64,000 nucleotides of DNA, from the NCBI GenBank assembly GCA_949987705.1, contig OX465281.1, positions 81,930,543-81,994,542 on the forward strand, written 5' to 3'. The notes below the pieces were generated by a model. It worked only from the letters and a program-made list of their open reading frames with translations. It did no database searches and had not been told where the DNA came from. This document shows, piece after piece, positions 11,182-22,345 of the stretch (positions within the stretch are counted from its first letter, which is position 1; each line of letters starts with the position of its first letter). The stretch comes from Thereva unica (taxonomy: Eukaryota > Arthropoda > Insecta > Diptera > Therevidae). The translations under genes were made by a program, and so were the position numbers.

Positions 11182-12232
11182 TGAAGTAAAACTTCTTTAG
11201 GAACGTTTGCTTAAAAAACTTACATGAGAGTGAATCAATTTCATTCGTGTAACGCTTAACGCTCTACACATTGAAAAATCGTCAGAACTTTCGTATAACG
11301 AGGGGAAATGTTTATTTCAAATTTTTCTTGTGTTTGGTCACTGGCCAGGCTTATGCCGCGGACACTTTGGAGTTGATTGACATGTTGGAAGCGGCATATA
11401 CGACCAGAATTTTCGGCGCAGCCTGAACAAGTGGATCTTCTTTTTGGCGTGGCCAAACCTGAGGCACTACCGATAAAACCGAAGCTGTTAAAACCGTATG
11501 TCCAGTGGTTTAGGTGTAGAATACCAAAAGGGAGTGGTGAATTAAATGTGTGAGGTGTTTTTGTTTTTGGCACCCACTTCCCCTGTGGTGAGATGTGCTG
11601 GACCTTTCCCCTTTTTTAATTACAATTTTTTTAACTTGCAACAAATCGAAGAATCGTTTATGTCAAAACATTACACTGTTGTGAGAATCGTTCCATATAT
11701 ATGTTTTTTGGGTCGCTGATTACGAAAATCGGGGTCCCACAGTCTTAAAATATGCATGTCACCTTTAAATGTGCTTAAAAACTTCCTTTTTAAGGGTTTT
11801 CGCGATAATTTTAATTATAATCAAAAACAATCCAATAAAATACATTTTTGGCAATATTTATATTCAAAAGTGGTTGATTTATAACAAAGCAAATTTTATG
11901 AAAAGGGGTAATAGTAAAGGGCTGAAACTATCCCTACATCGACTGAAAATATAAAGGTTTGTAAAAAATGTTTTTTCAACTTTATGCTTCAAATTCGGTT
12001 TAATCAACTAAAATAAATTATTTTCAACTACGCCTAGAAAGAAGAATTTGAAAAAAGGTTGATTGTTTTTTGGATTACTTTTTGCTCCCTTTAAAATAAA
12101 TTGGCTCCCTAAAAGATTGTATGGGACGAAGAAATCAGGTAATTGGCTAGGTGGCCATAAAGGGTGCCAATACCATACTCAAGTAGACTGGCTCCCGTTC
12201 GCGTAGGTAAAGCGGCTCACGTAGGTAAAGCT

Positions 12233-12550
12233 TCATTGGATGTGGTTGGCGGACTGCTTGGTAAAACAATACATGGGTTTGGAATAGCCTATGCGGATGC
12301 GATTATTAATGATCATGAATGTAGCGGGAGCGGAGCATGCATACTGCTGGTGACATATCCAAGCGTACATGCGTTCAATTCGTTGATGAATAATATAGAA
12401 GTGTGTGTATTCAAATGCGGCCTGACGGAATATTCCATGAATGGAATGCATGCCACGCAAAGGTCGGGCTACTTTTAACTTTTTCTGTATTGCCGCATTT
12501 GAAATAGCACACACAAATATGCACAAGAAACACATGCACCTTTCATGCAC
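12233..12550 (-). CDS. Hypothetical ~105-aa ORF of repeat A (copy A2)
   Basis: Homologue of the ORFs at 8451-8750 and 31043-31351, with the same start region and the same stop site. Relative to the other copies it lacks 6 nt, and the surrounding region has an extra 18-nt block near 12210 just outside its stop; both are multiples of three. The function is unknown. Confidence 0.3.
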   Translation of the reverse strand: MHERCMCFLCIFVCAISNAAIQKKLKVARPLRGMHSIHGIFRQAAFEYTHFYIIHQRIERMYAWICHQQYACSAPATFMIINNRIRIGYSKPMYCFTKQSANHIQ

Positions 12551-13047
12551 TCGTTACTTAGATTTTCGGGCTATGTGTGAAAGCTGGGACGGAAAAAAAC
12601 CATGCAATTTAATGTCAGAGGAAATTCGCCGCATATCTTGGAACCTCTGAATGCAATGAATGTTCGCTTGCATATGTCACCAGCTTACTTCCATGAGGCG
12701 AATGTTTAGATTTTCGTGCCTGTGGCGATAGCATCCATGCCTGTGGCGGAAACGTGCATACCCGTGTGGCATGCGTACTTATATGCTATACGTACTAGGT
12801 GCACCGCGTGTATGCCTTTAAGAAAATTAGCCAACAAAATTATTTTTACTCGGTTACTTTTAGGTTTTAATGTAAATAGGAATTCATAAATATTGATATT
12901 TTCAAATAGTATTTGTATCAAGTCCGTCAGTAGATTCGTCACTATTCTTCCTGCATCTGTCGTTGGCCTGAATTTTCTCAAAGCGTACTATATATCCGAC
13001 AAACTTTCCACTATATCTATTGCATATTACTAGCCGTGGGGCACAAA

Positions 13048-14356
13048 TAGTCCAGTCGTGAGGGAAAAATGTTAATGAAACCCTCCAACAAAATGTTAAC
13101 TCTCCAATTTGTTTTGTAAATAATAGTTTTTAGTGAGTAGAATATGTTAAAAAAAAGTTTCGGAAAATTGGTTGTACGCTACCCCCAAAAACAACCCCCT
13201 AAAAACAGGAAAATCAGTTTTTTACTAATATCTCTTATACAGTAACTCTTATCATAAAACAGTGTTTACGAAGTTTGTAGATTAAGCGATTATCTACAAA
13301 AAATTATATTATACATTTTTTCGTACGAAGTGCCGTTCATGAGATATCGCCATTTTAAAGATTTAAAATATTCACATCCCCTAATTCGCAACTTGTATAG
13401 GTCATCAGACGTTCCATAAATTCTCTGTTGGACTACTTGACTAATATTTTCAGCGGTGATTCCTGGATGTTTTTGGAGAAAAAAATTGTTCTACAGAGGG
13501 CGGATATCTCCACTATCCACTAAGATACAGGGTGTTTACGAAAGAAGAAAATGTTTTTTTTTTTAAATTTACTCAAATTTGAATAACTTCTATACTAATT
13601 ATCGTATAGCAACCTAACTAGGCTCATCTTTTAGCTAAATGTGTGCTCTTTTATTTGATATAAAGAACAAAAACTTGAGTGAATCCGTTTAGAAGATATG
13701 TTGGTTCAAAGTATGAGCAAAATGTGAAAACGAAGAATATTGGGAATCTGCTCACATTTTAAACGTAGTGGATAGTACCTTATCCGCCTGCTTGTAAACC
13801 TGCGTTTAGTGCATTGTCATAAAGATATTTAATGTTAATTAATTTCAAATGCAATAAAATCAATTATTTAAAAAAATGGAAGAATATTGTTTCATTTGTA
13901 AACAGAATTTTAGTCATAGTCTAAGATCCGGTATAAGAAATATATACCCTCATCTGTTATTTGATGATGACAATAGTTAATATATACATTGATAAAACGA
14001 ACATGGGTTGCCTAGCTAAATCGCGTACTGAAGGTGTTAAATAAAAGATATTGTAATTAATTTTTTTGGGCCAACTACCCTCATTTGTTAATCATAAAAT
14101 TCGACCATTAACTGACGGATCATGACACAAAGAAGAGTAAAAATAGGGGTTGCCTGATTTCTACCGGGCCCAATTGTGGGGTTGCCAGGTATAAACAGGC
14201 AAGCTTGCGTAGATAATATACCCTCATCTGTTATTTAATCAATTTTTTTTATATAATGAAAGGTTATTTCGTTCCCTATCCAACAGTATTAGGTTGCCTC
14301 AGCAAAAGTGTGGCACAACGAAGGTTGCCTAGATTTTAGAGTTCTTCTGAAAGAAG
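13048..14356 (+). repeat. Left terminal inverted repeat of the foldback element
   Basis: Matches the reverse complement of 17490-18832 from the outer TAGTCCA to the inner end near GAGTTCTTCTGAAAGAA. Outer ~450 bp are shared with B1 at 9630. The inner ~450 bp contain the motif CCCTCATCTGTTATTT twice (near 13950 and 14222) and GGTTGCCT-type repeats. The middle (13750-13900) differs from the right arm. Confidence 0.85.
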
Positions 14357-14410
14357 ATTTTTTTGTTCTTTGTTTTTGTTCGTTCCATATGTTTTTTTGA
14401 AATATGCGAT

Positions 14411-14450
14411 ACATGACGGACTAGTGACACAAAGGGTGATTCTAGAGCAA
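14411..14450 (+). mobile_element. Fragment of jockey/CR1-like 3' UTR
   Basis: ACATGACGGACTAGTGACAC followed by AAAGGGTGATTC matches the 3' UTR seen at 23112-23236, 27852-27960 (reverse), 54427-54520 (reverse) and 63365-63455. Only ~40 bases remain. Confidence 0.5.
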
Positions 14451-14954
14451 TTTTAATTTAGTCCCACAAGAATCGTGTTGAGTTAAACATTTCCGTATTT
14501 ATAACTAGAGCTCGTGTATTATTTTACTATGTAGCAAGGGAATGCAGTATGCGAGTCAGTATCGATTTCTTTTATAGAGAACCGCAGAGCTCAGAGATAA
14601 GCAACCTATGTACTATTGACTATTCCATCTATAGCCATGTCAAACAAACAGCAAGTTCTATTCGAAAATGTAGTGCAGAGAAGAATGAAAGAACTGTCAA
14701 CGGGAACATACGGTTGATTACTCTACTCACTTTCATCCAATACTATCACGACAGAACGCTGCTTTTTGTAATTGAACTGCATATGGCTTAATCTCTTATT
14801 GTGCTTACAGGTGACGTCAGCAGAAAGGACAAGGAATGACAAGGTAAGGTAAATGTACCATATTCCGGCCTAGTACATAATCACGGTCTATTATTTTGTA
14901 AGCTATAAAATAAGGAAACCGTTGAATATTTTGGAATATAAAACAACCACTTTG

Positions 14955-15345
14955 GAGATAATAGAAGTAATTGCTATTGGACGGTAGTGTCGTTAGATTC
15001 ACATTTTTTCTGTATGGGCTAAACTTGAGTTAGTTTCCGACGGTCTAGATCGATTTCGGAAAATTTTACAGGTAAAAAAGTTTGCGCAGAAGTTACGCAC
15101 ATTTCTTTTGAACCAAAGAGGGTATATTGTCCGAGCCAGTGCATTTACTGACATCAAGTTCGTTGAGACACCTGTTTCCCATGTAAAAATGACCAAGAAA
15201 ATACACTGAAGAACAGTTTACAAAAGGTTTGGAGTCTATCCAGCGTGGAACTATCATAATATACAGGGCCTCTACATATAAAGGAAAAGAACCTAGTTGG
15301 TTAATGGGCGACGCAATTGGCAGGAATTGCGTTTCCAATAACCAA
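14955..15345 (-). pseudogene. Jockey-like reverse transcriptase remnant
   Basis: The plus strand matches 29248-29460 (GAAGTAATTGCTATTGG.CGG, AAAAAGTTTGCGCAG, GCACATTT). That second copy lies in a minus-strand jockey/CR1-like ORF2. The minus-strand translation includes LDVSK, a KKCA-like motif and other scraps, broken by stops and a diverged 3' part. It lies inside the foldback element and probably predates or accompanied its spread. Confidence 0.6.
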
Positions 15346-15781
15346 AGATCAGCTGCTCATTCTTTTTTTTAAATTAGCTGAAAAGTCCAGCCAGGCACTG
15401 AAATGAGAGATTTTTAAAAAGAAATCCTAGTATTAGTCGGATGGCATTACAGACTTTGGCAATGTCACTTAATTCTCTAAATAAATTAAATATTATTTGA
15501 AGAACGCTTATTTAAAATTAGGCCGGAATTAAGGACATATTAGCACGGAATTAGATACAGAGTTAAATTTTGTAGGACGGAATTAGAGACAAAAAAATGG
15601 TTTCTAATTTTATCAATAAAAAACATAACGGGACATTTAATATACCTGAAATACATAAAATTCTCAAAAGAATTATTAATTACATAATTATCATCAAACA
15701 TTTTCACATGGCTACCTTCATTCCAACAGTTACAAACTAATATACAATTTTCAAAACTCCTTAATAGCCCGGAATATGGTA

Positions 15782-16905
15782 GGGGAAGGTGGGGTAAGAC
15801 GCGGTAGCGAGGTAAGATGGGGACCTTAACAAAACTGATGATACGATGTTGCTAGAAATGTTCTCCTAACGCCTTCTGACGCCATTTTGAAGTAGTTTTC
15901 AGTGTCAAAGATATTTTGGTCGAAGGTGTGCGCGTTGTCATTTAGTAAGTAGTTTTTCAATGTTTTTCAAATTTGATGTGGTTTTATCTAATTTTTGACG
16001 TTTATTAAGTGCGTGACGGTACTAAATATATGGTGTACAAGATCTACCTTATATTTTTTATTGATATTTGATTATTTAACTATTCTAAACTTAATAACTC
16101 GTTCTGGCATGCTTAGTTTTATAACCTCAAAAAATTTATTAAAACTTGGAGTGTAGTTTGGGAAAGATGGGGTACCTACTTGCGGGTAAGACAGGGTAGG
16201 TACCCCATCTTACCCGCTTTTTTATTACTTCACAACATTTAACCTGATTAGCCCAAAACAGTTAATGCCTTATCCAAAAATGGTCGAAAAAAGGAAAAGA
16301 CAAGTTCGAAGGAGAGGAAAAACAGCTATCATTACTGCTTCTCCGTATAAGGAAGAGTTAGAGGAAAGACAAAACAGTAAAAAACCGAAACCAAAAGTAA
16401 CAAACAAAAAGAAACTGGAAAAAACAAATAAAAAACCGAAAAGAACCAAGAAAGCTGACGAAGGATCTGAGAGTTCTGATGATGAAGATACAGAATGTTT
16501 GTACTGCCAAGGCTTGTATTCGGAGTCTACTGAAAGATGGATCACTTGCCAGACCTGCGGTAAGTGGGCGCATTGTGGCTGTGCAGGAGTTGAAGATAAC
16601 GACGACGAAGCTGTCCACATCTGTCCGGTTTGTGAAGACAACGACGATTAAATATTCTATACCCCATCTTACCCAAAGGGGTACACCGTCTTGCCCTATA
16701 GATGGGGCAAGATGGGGAAATTTAGATATTTTTTTAAAGTTTGTATTTATATAAGAAGAATTCTATTTTTTTTGTTTGACTCATTAGAATTTAAAAGAAG
16801 AATGACTGATTATTTTCTTAATAAAAGTTCCTACATTGTACAATTAAAATTGAATGGTTTTATTTATGAAATACCTTAAAGTCCCCGTCTTACCCCACCT
16901 TCCCC
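15782..16905 (+). mobile_element. Pogo/Tigger-like DNA transposon, internally deleted
   Basis: The 1124-bp element has ~20-bp terminal inverted repeats (GGGGAAGGTGGGGTAAGACG) flanked by TA on both sides (15780-15781, 16906-16907). The unoccupied target exists as a reverse copy at 14841-14870, where GGAATATGGTACATTTACC has a single TA. A TA duplication is characteristic of Tc1/mariner-pogo elements. Subterminal copies of GGGTAAGA/TCTTACCC recur near both ends and in a hairpin at about 16150-16220; these could be transposase binding sites. Only the transposase C-terminus is retained, so the copy is non-autonomous. Confidence 0.9.
16265..16651 (+). pseudogene. Pogo/Jerky-like transposase C-terminal tail with PHD finger
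   Basis: The 128-codon ORF opens with a very basic, lysine-rich region (residues ~1-65), passes through an acidic serine stretch and ends in a C4HC3 zinc finger at residues ~78-123 (C78, C81, then CQTC, WAH, C, and C120-PV-C123). Insect pogo/Jerky-type DDE transposases often end in such a PHD-like finger after a basic tail with an SPYKEELE-like motif, which is present here near residue 26. The DNA-binding and DDE domains are missing, so this is a truncated gene, not a complete protein. The ATG at 16265 may be fortuitous. The finger itself is intact. Confidence 0.75.
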
Positions 16906-17280
16906 TACATTTACCTTATTCCCTTCTTACAGGTAAGAAAACTTATAAAAATATAGCAGGAACAGACAGCAGCGGGAACTTGAACTTTTGTCCTCTGTGA
17001 TCCGTAGAGTTTTCGCATTTTTTCCGCTCTTCTTCCTTTTGTACGCACACTGGCTTTAGCAAAACTTGTACATGGACAACTAACAGCATCGCTTGATTCC
17101 ATATTTCTTACGGAAACAATGATAATGCAACTCGAGCCTTAGTTGATTAATTTCACAAAAGCGGAACTTCGTCAAAATGCGTCCTGAGGAATGCGGTTGG
17201 TTTTTTGATAACTATTTAAAGTGAACGTGGTTCGTAGGTGATCCAACGCCCTTACAAGTTGAGGATATTCTCAAAAAATT

Positions 17281-17355
17281 CAAAAAAAAGAGAGCCATGA
17301 AGAAATGGAAATAGATTTTGAGATAGGCACTTCTGACGGGTCTGAGTCGGAATAA
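17281..17355 (+). pseudogene. Possible 3' end of the foldback element's own gene
   Basis: A frame ending QKKESHEEMEIDFEIGTSDG-SESE and a TAA at 17353-17355 is followed 49 bases on by AATAAA (17405-17410). The acidic tail plus polyadenylation signal just inside the right repeat looks like the end of a transposon gene. The upstream frame cannot be followed. This is tentative. Confidence 0.3.
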
Positions 17356-17489
17356 GTTTTTATATAGTTTGCATTGCATAATTTTGTTGTTAAATTAATG
17401 TGTGAATAAAAAAAAATCTTTATTAATATTTAATCTAATTTGAATCTAGCATTTGATCAATGCAGCTGCGCTCACACAATCGGAAAAAG

Positions 17490-18832
17490 AGTTCTTTCAG
17501 AAGAACTCTAAAATCTAGGCAACCTTCGTTGTGCCACACTTTTGCTGAGGCAACCTAATACTGTTGGATAGGGAACGAAATAACCTTTCATTATATAAAA
17601 AAAATTGATTAAATAACAGATGAGGGTATATTATCTACGCTTGCTTGCCTGTTTATACCTGGCAACCCCACAATTGGGCTCGGTAGAAATCAGGCAACCC
17701 CTATTTTTACTCTTCTTTGTGTCATGATCTGTCAGTTAATGGTCGAATTTTATGATTAACAAATGAGGGTAGTTGGCCCAAAAAAATTAATTACAATATC
17801 TTTTATTTAACACCTTCAGTACGCGATTTAGCTAGGCAACCCATGTTCGTTTTATCAATGTATATATTATCTATCATATAATAGTTGTCATCATCAAATA
17901 ACAGATGAGGGTATATATTTCTTATACCGGATCTTGCACTATCAGGGATTTTCGATATTTCTTTGAAAAGGTGAATTTTATTATTTTTTTAAGGTTGGTA
18001 TGGGCTATAGACTAATTAGTGTAAAGCAACCTAATTAGGCTCATCTTTACGGTAAATGTATATTCTTTTATTTCGTGTAAAGATGAAAAGGTTAAGTGAC
18101 ATCATTTAGAAGATATGTTGGTACAAAGTGTGAGCAAATTCCCAATATTCTTCGTTTTCACATTTTGCTCATACTTTGAACCAACATATCTTCTAAACGG
18201 AGTCACTCAAGTTTTTGTTCTTTATATCAAATAAAAGAGCACACATTTAGCTAAAAGATGAGCCTAGGTAGGTTGCTATACGATAATTAGTATAGAAGTT
18301 ATTCAAATTTGAGTAAATTAAAAAAAAAAACATTTTCTTATTTCGTAAACACCCTGTATCTTAGGGGATAGTGGGGATAGCCCCCGCTCTAGAACAAATT
18401 TTTATTCCAAATACATCCAGGAATCACCCCTGAAAATATTAGCCAAGTAGTCCAACAGAGAATTTATGGAACGTCTGATGACCTATAATACAAGTTGCGA
18501 ATTAGGGGATGTGAATATTTTAAATCTTTAAAATGGCGATATCTCATGAACGGCACTTCGTACGAAAAAATGTATAATATAATTTTTTGTAGATAATCGC
18601 TTAATCTACAAACTTCGTAAACAATGTTTTATGATAAGAGTTACTGTATAAGAGATATTAGTAAAAAACTGAATTTCCTGTTTTTAGGGGGTTGTTTTTG
18701 GGGGTAGCGTACAACCAATTTTCCGAAACTTTTGTTTAACATATTCTACTCACTAAAAACTATTATGTATTTACAAAAAAAATTAGAGAGTTAACATTTT
18801 GTTAGAGGTCAAAAGCCCTAACAAATGGACTA
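17490..18832 (-). repeat. Right terminal inverted repeat of the foldback element
   Basis: Reverse complement of 13048-14356. It contains an additional internal hairpin (17990-18305) that the left arm has only in single copy, so the two arms differ by this block. Confidence 0.85.
17990..18305. repeat. Internal palindrome in right foldback arm
   Basis: One half reads CAACCTAATTAGGCTCATCT ... GAAGATATGTTGGTACAAAG, and the other returns ...CCAACATATCTTCTAAACGG ... GATGAGCCTAGGTAGGTTGC in inverse order. The two halves are diverged by several percent. The left arm holds one half only (13600-13750). Confidence 0.75.
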
Positions 18833-18884
18833 AAAAGTTTTACTTCTAAAGTGTGGTCTTAAGCACAATCAAATTTTTTTTTTC

Positions 18885-19200
18885 GTTGAATCCTTCTACT
18901 TTTAGATGGCGTAAAATAATGATAGTGTCACAATGGAAAAACATAGATCAAATATCGAAAAACCAAAAAAAAAAAACTTTTTCAAATATCGATTTTTCCG
19001 TAAACTTCACTAATTCGTTATCTCTCTCTTTGAAATAAAGCTTTAAAGTCGTGGGAAACTGTAAATTTAATGTAATATATTATAAGGGAACCCCATGTAA
19101 CAGTTTCAGATGCGCCAAAAATTGTTTAAACAATTATTTCACCCAAGAAATCAAGGGAAATATTACATTTTTAGGCAAGAAAAAATTGTTCTATGCCTTA
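18885..19200 (+). repeat. Inverted arm F (left), unoccupied for the Helitron
   Basis: Matches the reverse complement of 21815-21655 joined to 20813-20690. It contains AATTTAATGTAATATATTAT uninterrupted at 19064-19083, which is the pre-insertion site of the Helitron at 20814-21654. Confidence 0.85.
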
Positions 19201-19556
19201 CGGACGTATATAGTTTCAAAACAATTCGATTAACATACATATATTATTTTTATCTGTACATTGAAGATTGAATTATGGCGGGTTAGTTTTTTATAATCTC
19301 TAATTGGAGTGCCCGCTCACTTTTTTTTTAATTTCTTCCGCCTTTCCGCTTGCTGCTCTGCTGTCCTTGCATTTTATTCGTTCATATGATGCACATGGTT
19401 ACTAACACCGTAACAGTGTCACTTGCTGTAAGATAATTACACAATAAAATGATTTTTGAAGTTTATGAATGTATAATTAGAATATTGATCTGATACTACA
19501 TATTCGATGATTTAAAAATGAAGTGCTGAATACCATTGTAGGTATATTAGTATTCC

Positions 19557-19816
19557 TTCAGCAGCAGCAAAACCGGTTTTAGAAGTTAATCTAGGTCTAC
19601 ACGGTTATTCTTTCATCGCGAATAACTTTCTTATCTTTAAACGGAGATATCTATTGCGTGTCGATAATACTTAGTACCCGCGAGTAAGAATAGTATGTGA
19701 ATGCGAATTGTTTAAGGGTTAAGTTAAATTTGCACACCGAAATTTTCTTGTGAGCCGGTTAGCACAGTTCCCTCTTGACCTTCCTTCTTTTAAAAATTGG
19801 TTCTGCTGCTGCTGAA
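19557..19816. mobile_element. MITE-like element with TTCAGCAGCAGC ends
   Basis: The left end TTCAGCAGCAGCAAAACCGG and the right end (reverse complement TTCAGCAGCAGCAGAACCAA) form a ~25-bp imperfect inverted repeat 260 bp apart. I could not define a target duplication, so the superfamily is unknown. Confidence 0.5.
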
Positions 19817-20689
19817 GCAATACATGTGTAGATTATGCCATTCCCACAAGGAAAATTGAGAATGCTTCCTATTGGTAGGAATAAGGAAGCCTTCCTGTTC
19901 GTTGCCCAGAGAAGGTATAGAGAATTTTTTGAATTTTATTTCCGCAAAAGCTTCATTCTTAGTCTTCCATCCAATGATATGGATGGATAAAAAGAATATG
20001 AACTAGAGCACGGAAGAGAATGCTTCCAAACTACCTCGGAAGGTTTCCAGCATTCATGATTGTATGTTTCCTTTTCCTTGTGGGTTGGGTTAAACAATAC
20101 CGCTTTTAGGTCGGGACTACTTCCTTTTGATACACATATGTATTTGTACATATCTATATATCTATAAATGTTTTTATGTGTGTAGGTACGTTTTATGTAC
20201 TGACAATGAAGATTGTGATGAGTTTGAGGGCCTTCACGAAGTAAAAGACTTTATCGAAAGATTCTCAAGAGATCGAAAAATCTGTTGAGTGCCATGATTA
20301 ACAGCATCTTTCCAAAAAAATGAGATACATGTGAATAAATTTTTGTATCAAATAATTAAACGGCAAGAACTTATTTTGTGACAACATTTTACAGAGTTTA
20401 AACAATTCAACTAACAACATACAAAATCACAATTTTATTTATACATGGCATAGTACTTCCTCATTGACAATTGTATGTTACGGCCAGTAGAGTGTAATAC
20501 AATAAAATGTAGTATGTGACATTAAGAGATAATAAAAGTTGGTTTTTGGGCATTCCTTTTTCCAACTATAAAAATTTGTTTCATTTTTGAAATATGGTTA
20601 TGGAAAATATTTTGTTAGGTTTAGAAAATAACGCTCGAACGGTGAGTGCTGCGTCCTGCTAGTAAGTTTTAATATACATATAAGTCACG
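19817..20689. other. Unannotated spacer between inverted arms
   Basis: AT-rich DNA without recognisable genes. It holds short repeated AAT.GCTTCC motifs at 19860-20060 and little else. Confidence 0.5.
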
Positions 20690-20813
20690 ACAATAACTAG
20701 AAATATTTTTTGGGCTAAAAATGTAATGTTTCCCTTGATTTCTTGGGTGAAATAATTGTTTAAACAATTTTTGGCACATCTGAAATTGTTGCATGAAGTT
20801 CCCTTATAATATA

Positions 20814-21654
20814 CTAGCATAAAACCCGCGTGCCTTGCAACACCTTTAAATAAAAACTGTTTATTATGTGCACTGTTTTCCTTGAAAAAAAAAAAAACAA
20901 ACAAAAAAGTCAGTTGTTATTATCCCTAAAAAAGGTTTATTATAGAACATTTTTTTAATAAACATGGTAAACAAATTGCTGCGTTTATCACCTCTGCTCA
21001 ACAAATCTGCAAGTTTTGAAGCAGAGATTGGTGTGTATATATCATCAAGAGAAGTGACAAAGGAATCCTAAATAAAGTGAATTTTGAGTCATTCATTTCC
21101 ACGTGATTATAGGGATGCACTGTCAAAATTTCAGCCCTATAGCTCCAGCGGTTGTGGGTTGACCCCATTTCACCCCCTTATGGGATGAATTTCGAAAAAT
21201 CGCTTCTTAGTGGATGTCCACGCCATTATAGGGATGCACTGTCAAAATTTCAGCCCTATAGCTCCGGCGGTTTGGGTAAACCCCATTTCACCCCCTTAGG
21301 GGATGAATTTCGAAAAATCGCCTTTCTGAGATTTGAAACAAATAATTTTAAACCAGAATTGTCTAATCTTTCAATTGGTGGCATTAATAATGTTCTACGA
21401 TATACATTAGCCGAGATACCAGGCGTAGAGCGTAAAAAATTGTTGCAAATCGTACTAATTAATTAATTAAAAAAACTAATCAAAATAGCGAAAAACGGAA
21501 ACTTACTTCCACCTTCTGGGGGATCCATGCATCTACAAAAAAAATTTCAGATTTCTATCTCTTCTAGTTTGGCTACAATGCGTGACGGTACGCACAAGCA
21601 GACACACAGATACACAGATACACAGACACACACACTTTCTTTTATTAATATAGA
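20814..21654 (-). mobile_element. Non-autonomous Helitron, copy 1
   Basis: On the minus strand the element starts TCTATATTAATAAAAG and ends GGGTTTTATGCTAG. It is inserted between A and T with no target duplication, as shown by the empty site at 19075/19076. A GC-rich imperfect hairpin sits shortly before the CTAG end; copy 2 shows it as the perfect palindrome GCGTTGCAACGC. These are the defining features of Helitrons (5' TC, 3' hairpin plus CTRR, A/T target). No Rep/helicase coding is present. Confidence 0.9.
21106..21330 (-). repeat. Two-unit tandem duplication in Helitron 1
   Basis: Two ~119-bp units each contain ATTATAGGGATGCACTGTCA, CAGCCCTATAGCTCC and a GGATGAATTTCGAAAAATCG end. They start at 21106 and 21225. 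Confidence 0.85.
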
Positions 21655-22345
21655 TTACATTAAATTTACAGTTTCGCACGACTTTAAAAGCTTTATTTCA
21701 AAGTGAGAGATAAAGAATTAGTGAAGTTTACGGTTTTTTTTTTGGTTTTTCGATATTTGATCGATGTTTTTCCATTACGCCATCTAAAAGTAGAGGATTC
21801 AACGAAATAAAATCCGTCTTCAAAATTTAAAAAATCAAAAATTTGTTCCCCAACTTTTCGATTGAAAATGGTCCCTTTTTTTAATTAAGGTCATAAAAAC
21901 AAAACTAAACAACCATTCGCTTTGAAAAAAATTGGGCCTTTTCGAAACATGAAAATCTACATTTTCCTCAAATTTCATTGGATCATTTTTGTGAAAGATA
22001 AAAATGATAAACGAAAAACTCGGTTTTTGACGTATTTCTCCATTTTTTGAGGCTATGTCGAAAAATTGTTTGAATGAAAGCTCTAGATTTCTTAATTATC
22101 TACAACTTTTACATAAAACGTTTTTCGATAAGAGGTCTACTTTTCTCAGAAATCGCAAAAAAATACGATTAACCCCCCAAAACCCACATTTTGGCACCCC
22201 CAGGCCCCTTCCGGTCATCTGCTGCGGTGCTCTCGATTTTTCCTTGTTTAAGTAGCATTTCTACTAAATTTTCCCGCCATCCATATACTGCTAAGAATTT
22301 TTCTAGTTTTTGCTTTTCAAAAGCGCTTTTGCACTGGTCTATAAT

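Larger units (their letters stand above)
13048..18832. mobile_element. Foldback-type DNA element with ~1.3-kb terminal inverted repeats
   Basis: The 5785-bp element begins TAGTCCA and ends TGGACTA. It is flanked by AAA on both sides. The unoccupied site, present in repeats A1 (~9195) and the palindrome (~32540), reads GGGCACAAAAGTTTTACTTC, so the insertion duplicated 3 bp (AAA). The long repeats occupy 13048-14356 and 17490-18832. The interior holds other element fragments, a nested pogo-like insertion (15782-16905) and a possible gene tail (17281-17355). No complete transposase is visible. Long-repeat foldback elements are known (Drosophila FB, Galileo), but the termini and 3-bp duplication do not match those I know. 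Confidence 0.85.
11182..18871 (+). repeat. Repeat A copy 2 (A2), split by a 5.8-kb insertion
   Basis: A2 runs 11182-13047, is interrupted by the element at 13048-18832, and ends at 18833-18871 with the same tail as A1 (AAGTTTTACTTCTAAAGTGT then CTTAAGCACA). A2 itself lies inside the inverted arm. Removing it joins GAAGACGGATTT to TTCGTTGAATCC, as found uninterrupted on the right arm near 21805-21825. This shows A is a mobile insertion, with a possible short A/T-rich target duplication (ATTTT). Confidence 0.85.
20690..22345 (-). repeat. Right inverted arm F'-E' (interrupted by Helitron)
   Basis: 20690-20813 and 21655-21815 match arm F (18885-19200) in reverse; 21816-22345 matches arm E (10774-11181) in reverse. 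The arm lacks repeat A2, giving the empty site for A2. The open minus-strand segment at 22169-22426 shares its KFLAVYGWRENLVE peptide with the left arm. Confidence 0.85.

Noticed and set aside
16270..16641. Minus-strand ORFs opposite the PHD-finger ORF
   Set aside because: They are shadows; the plus frame carries the ordered Cys/His pattern.
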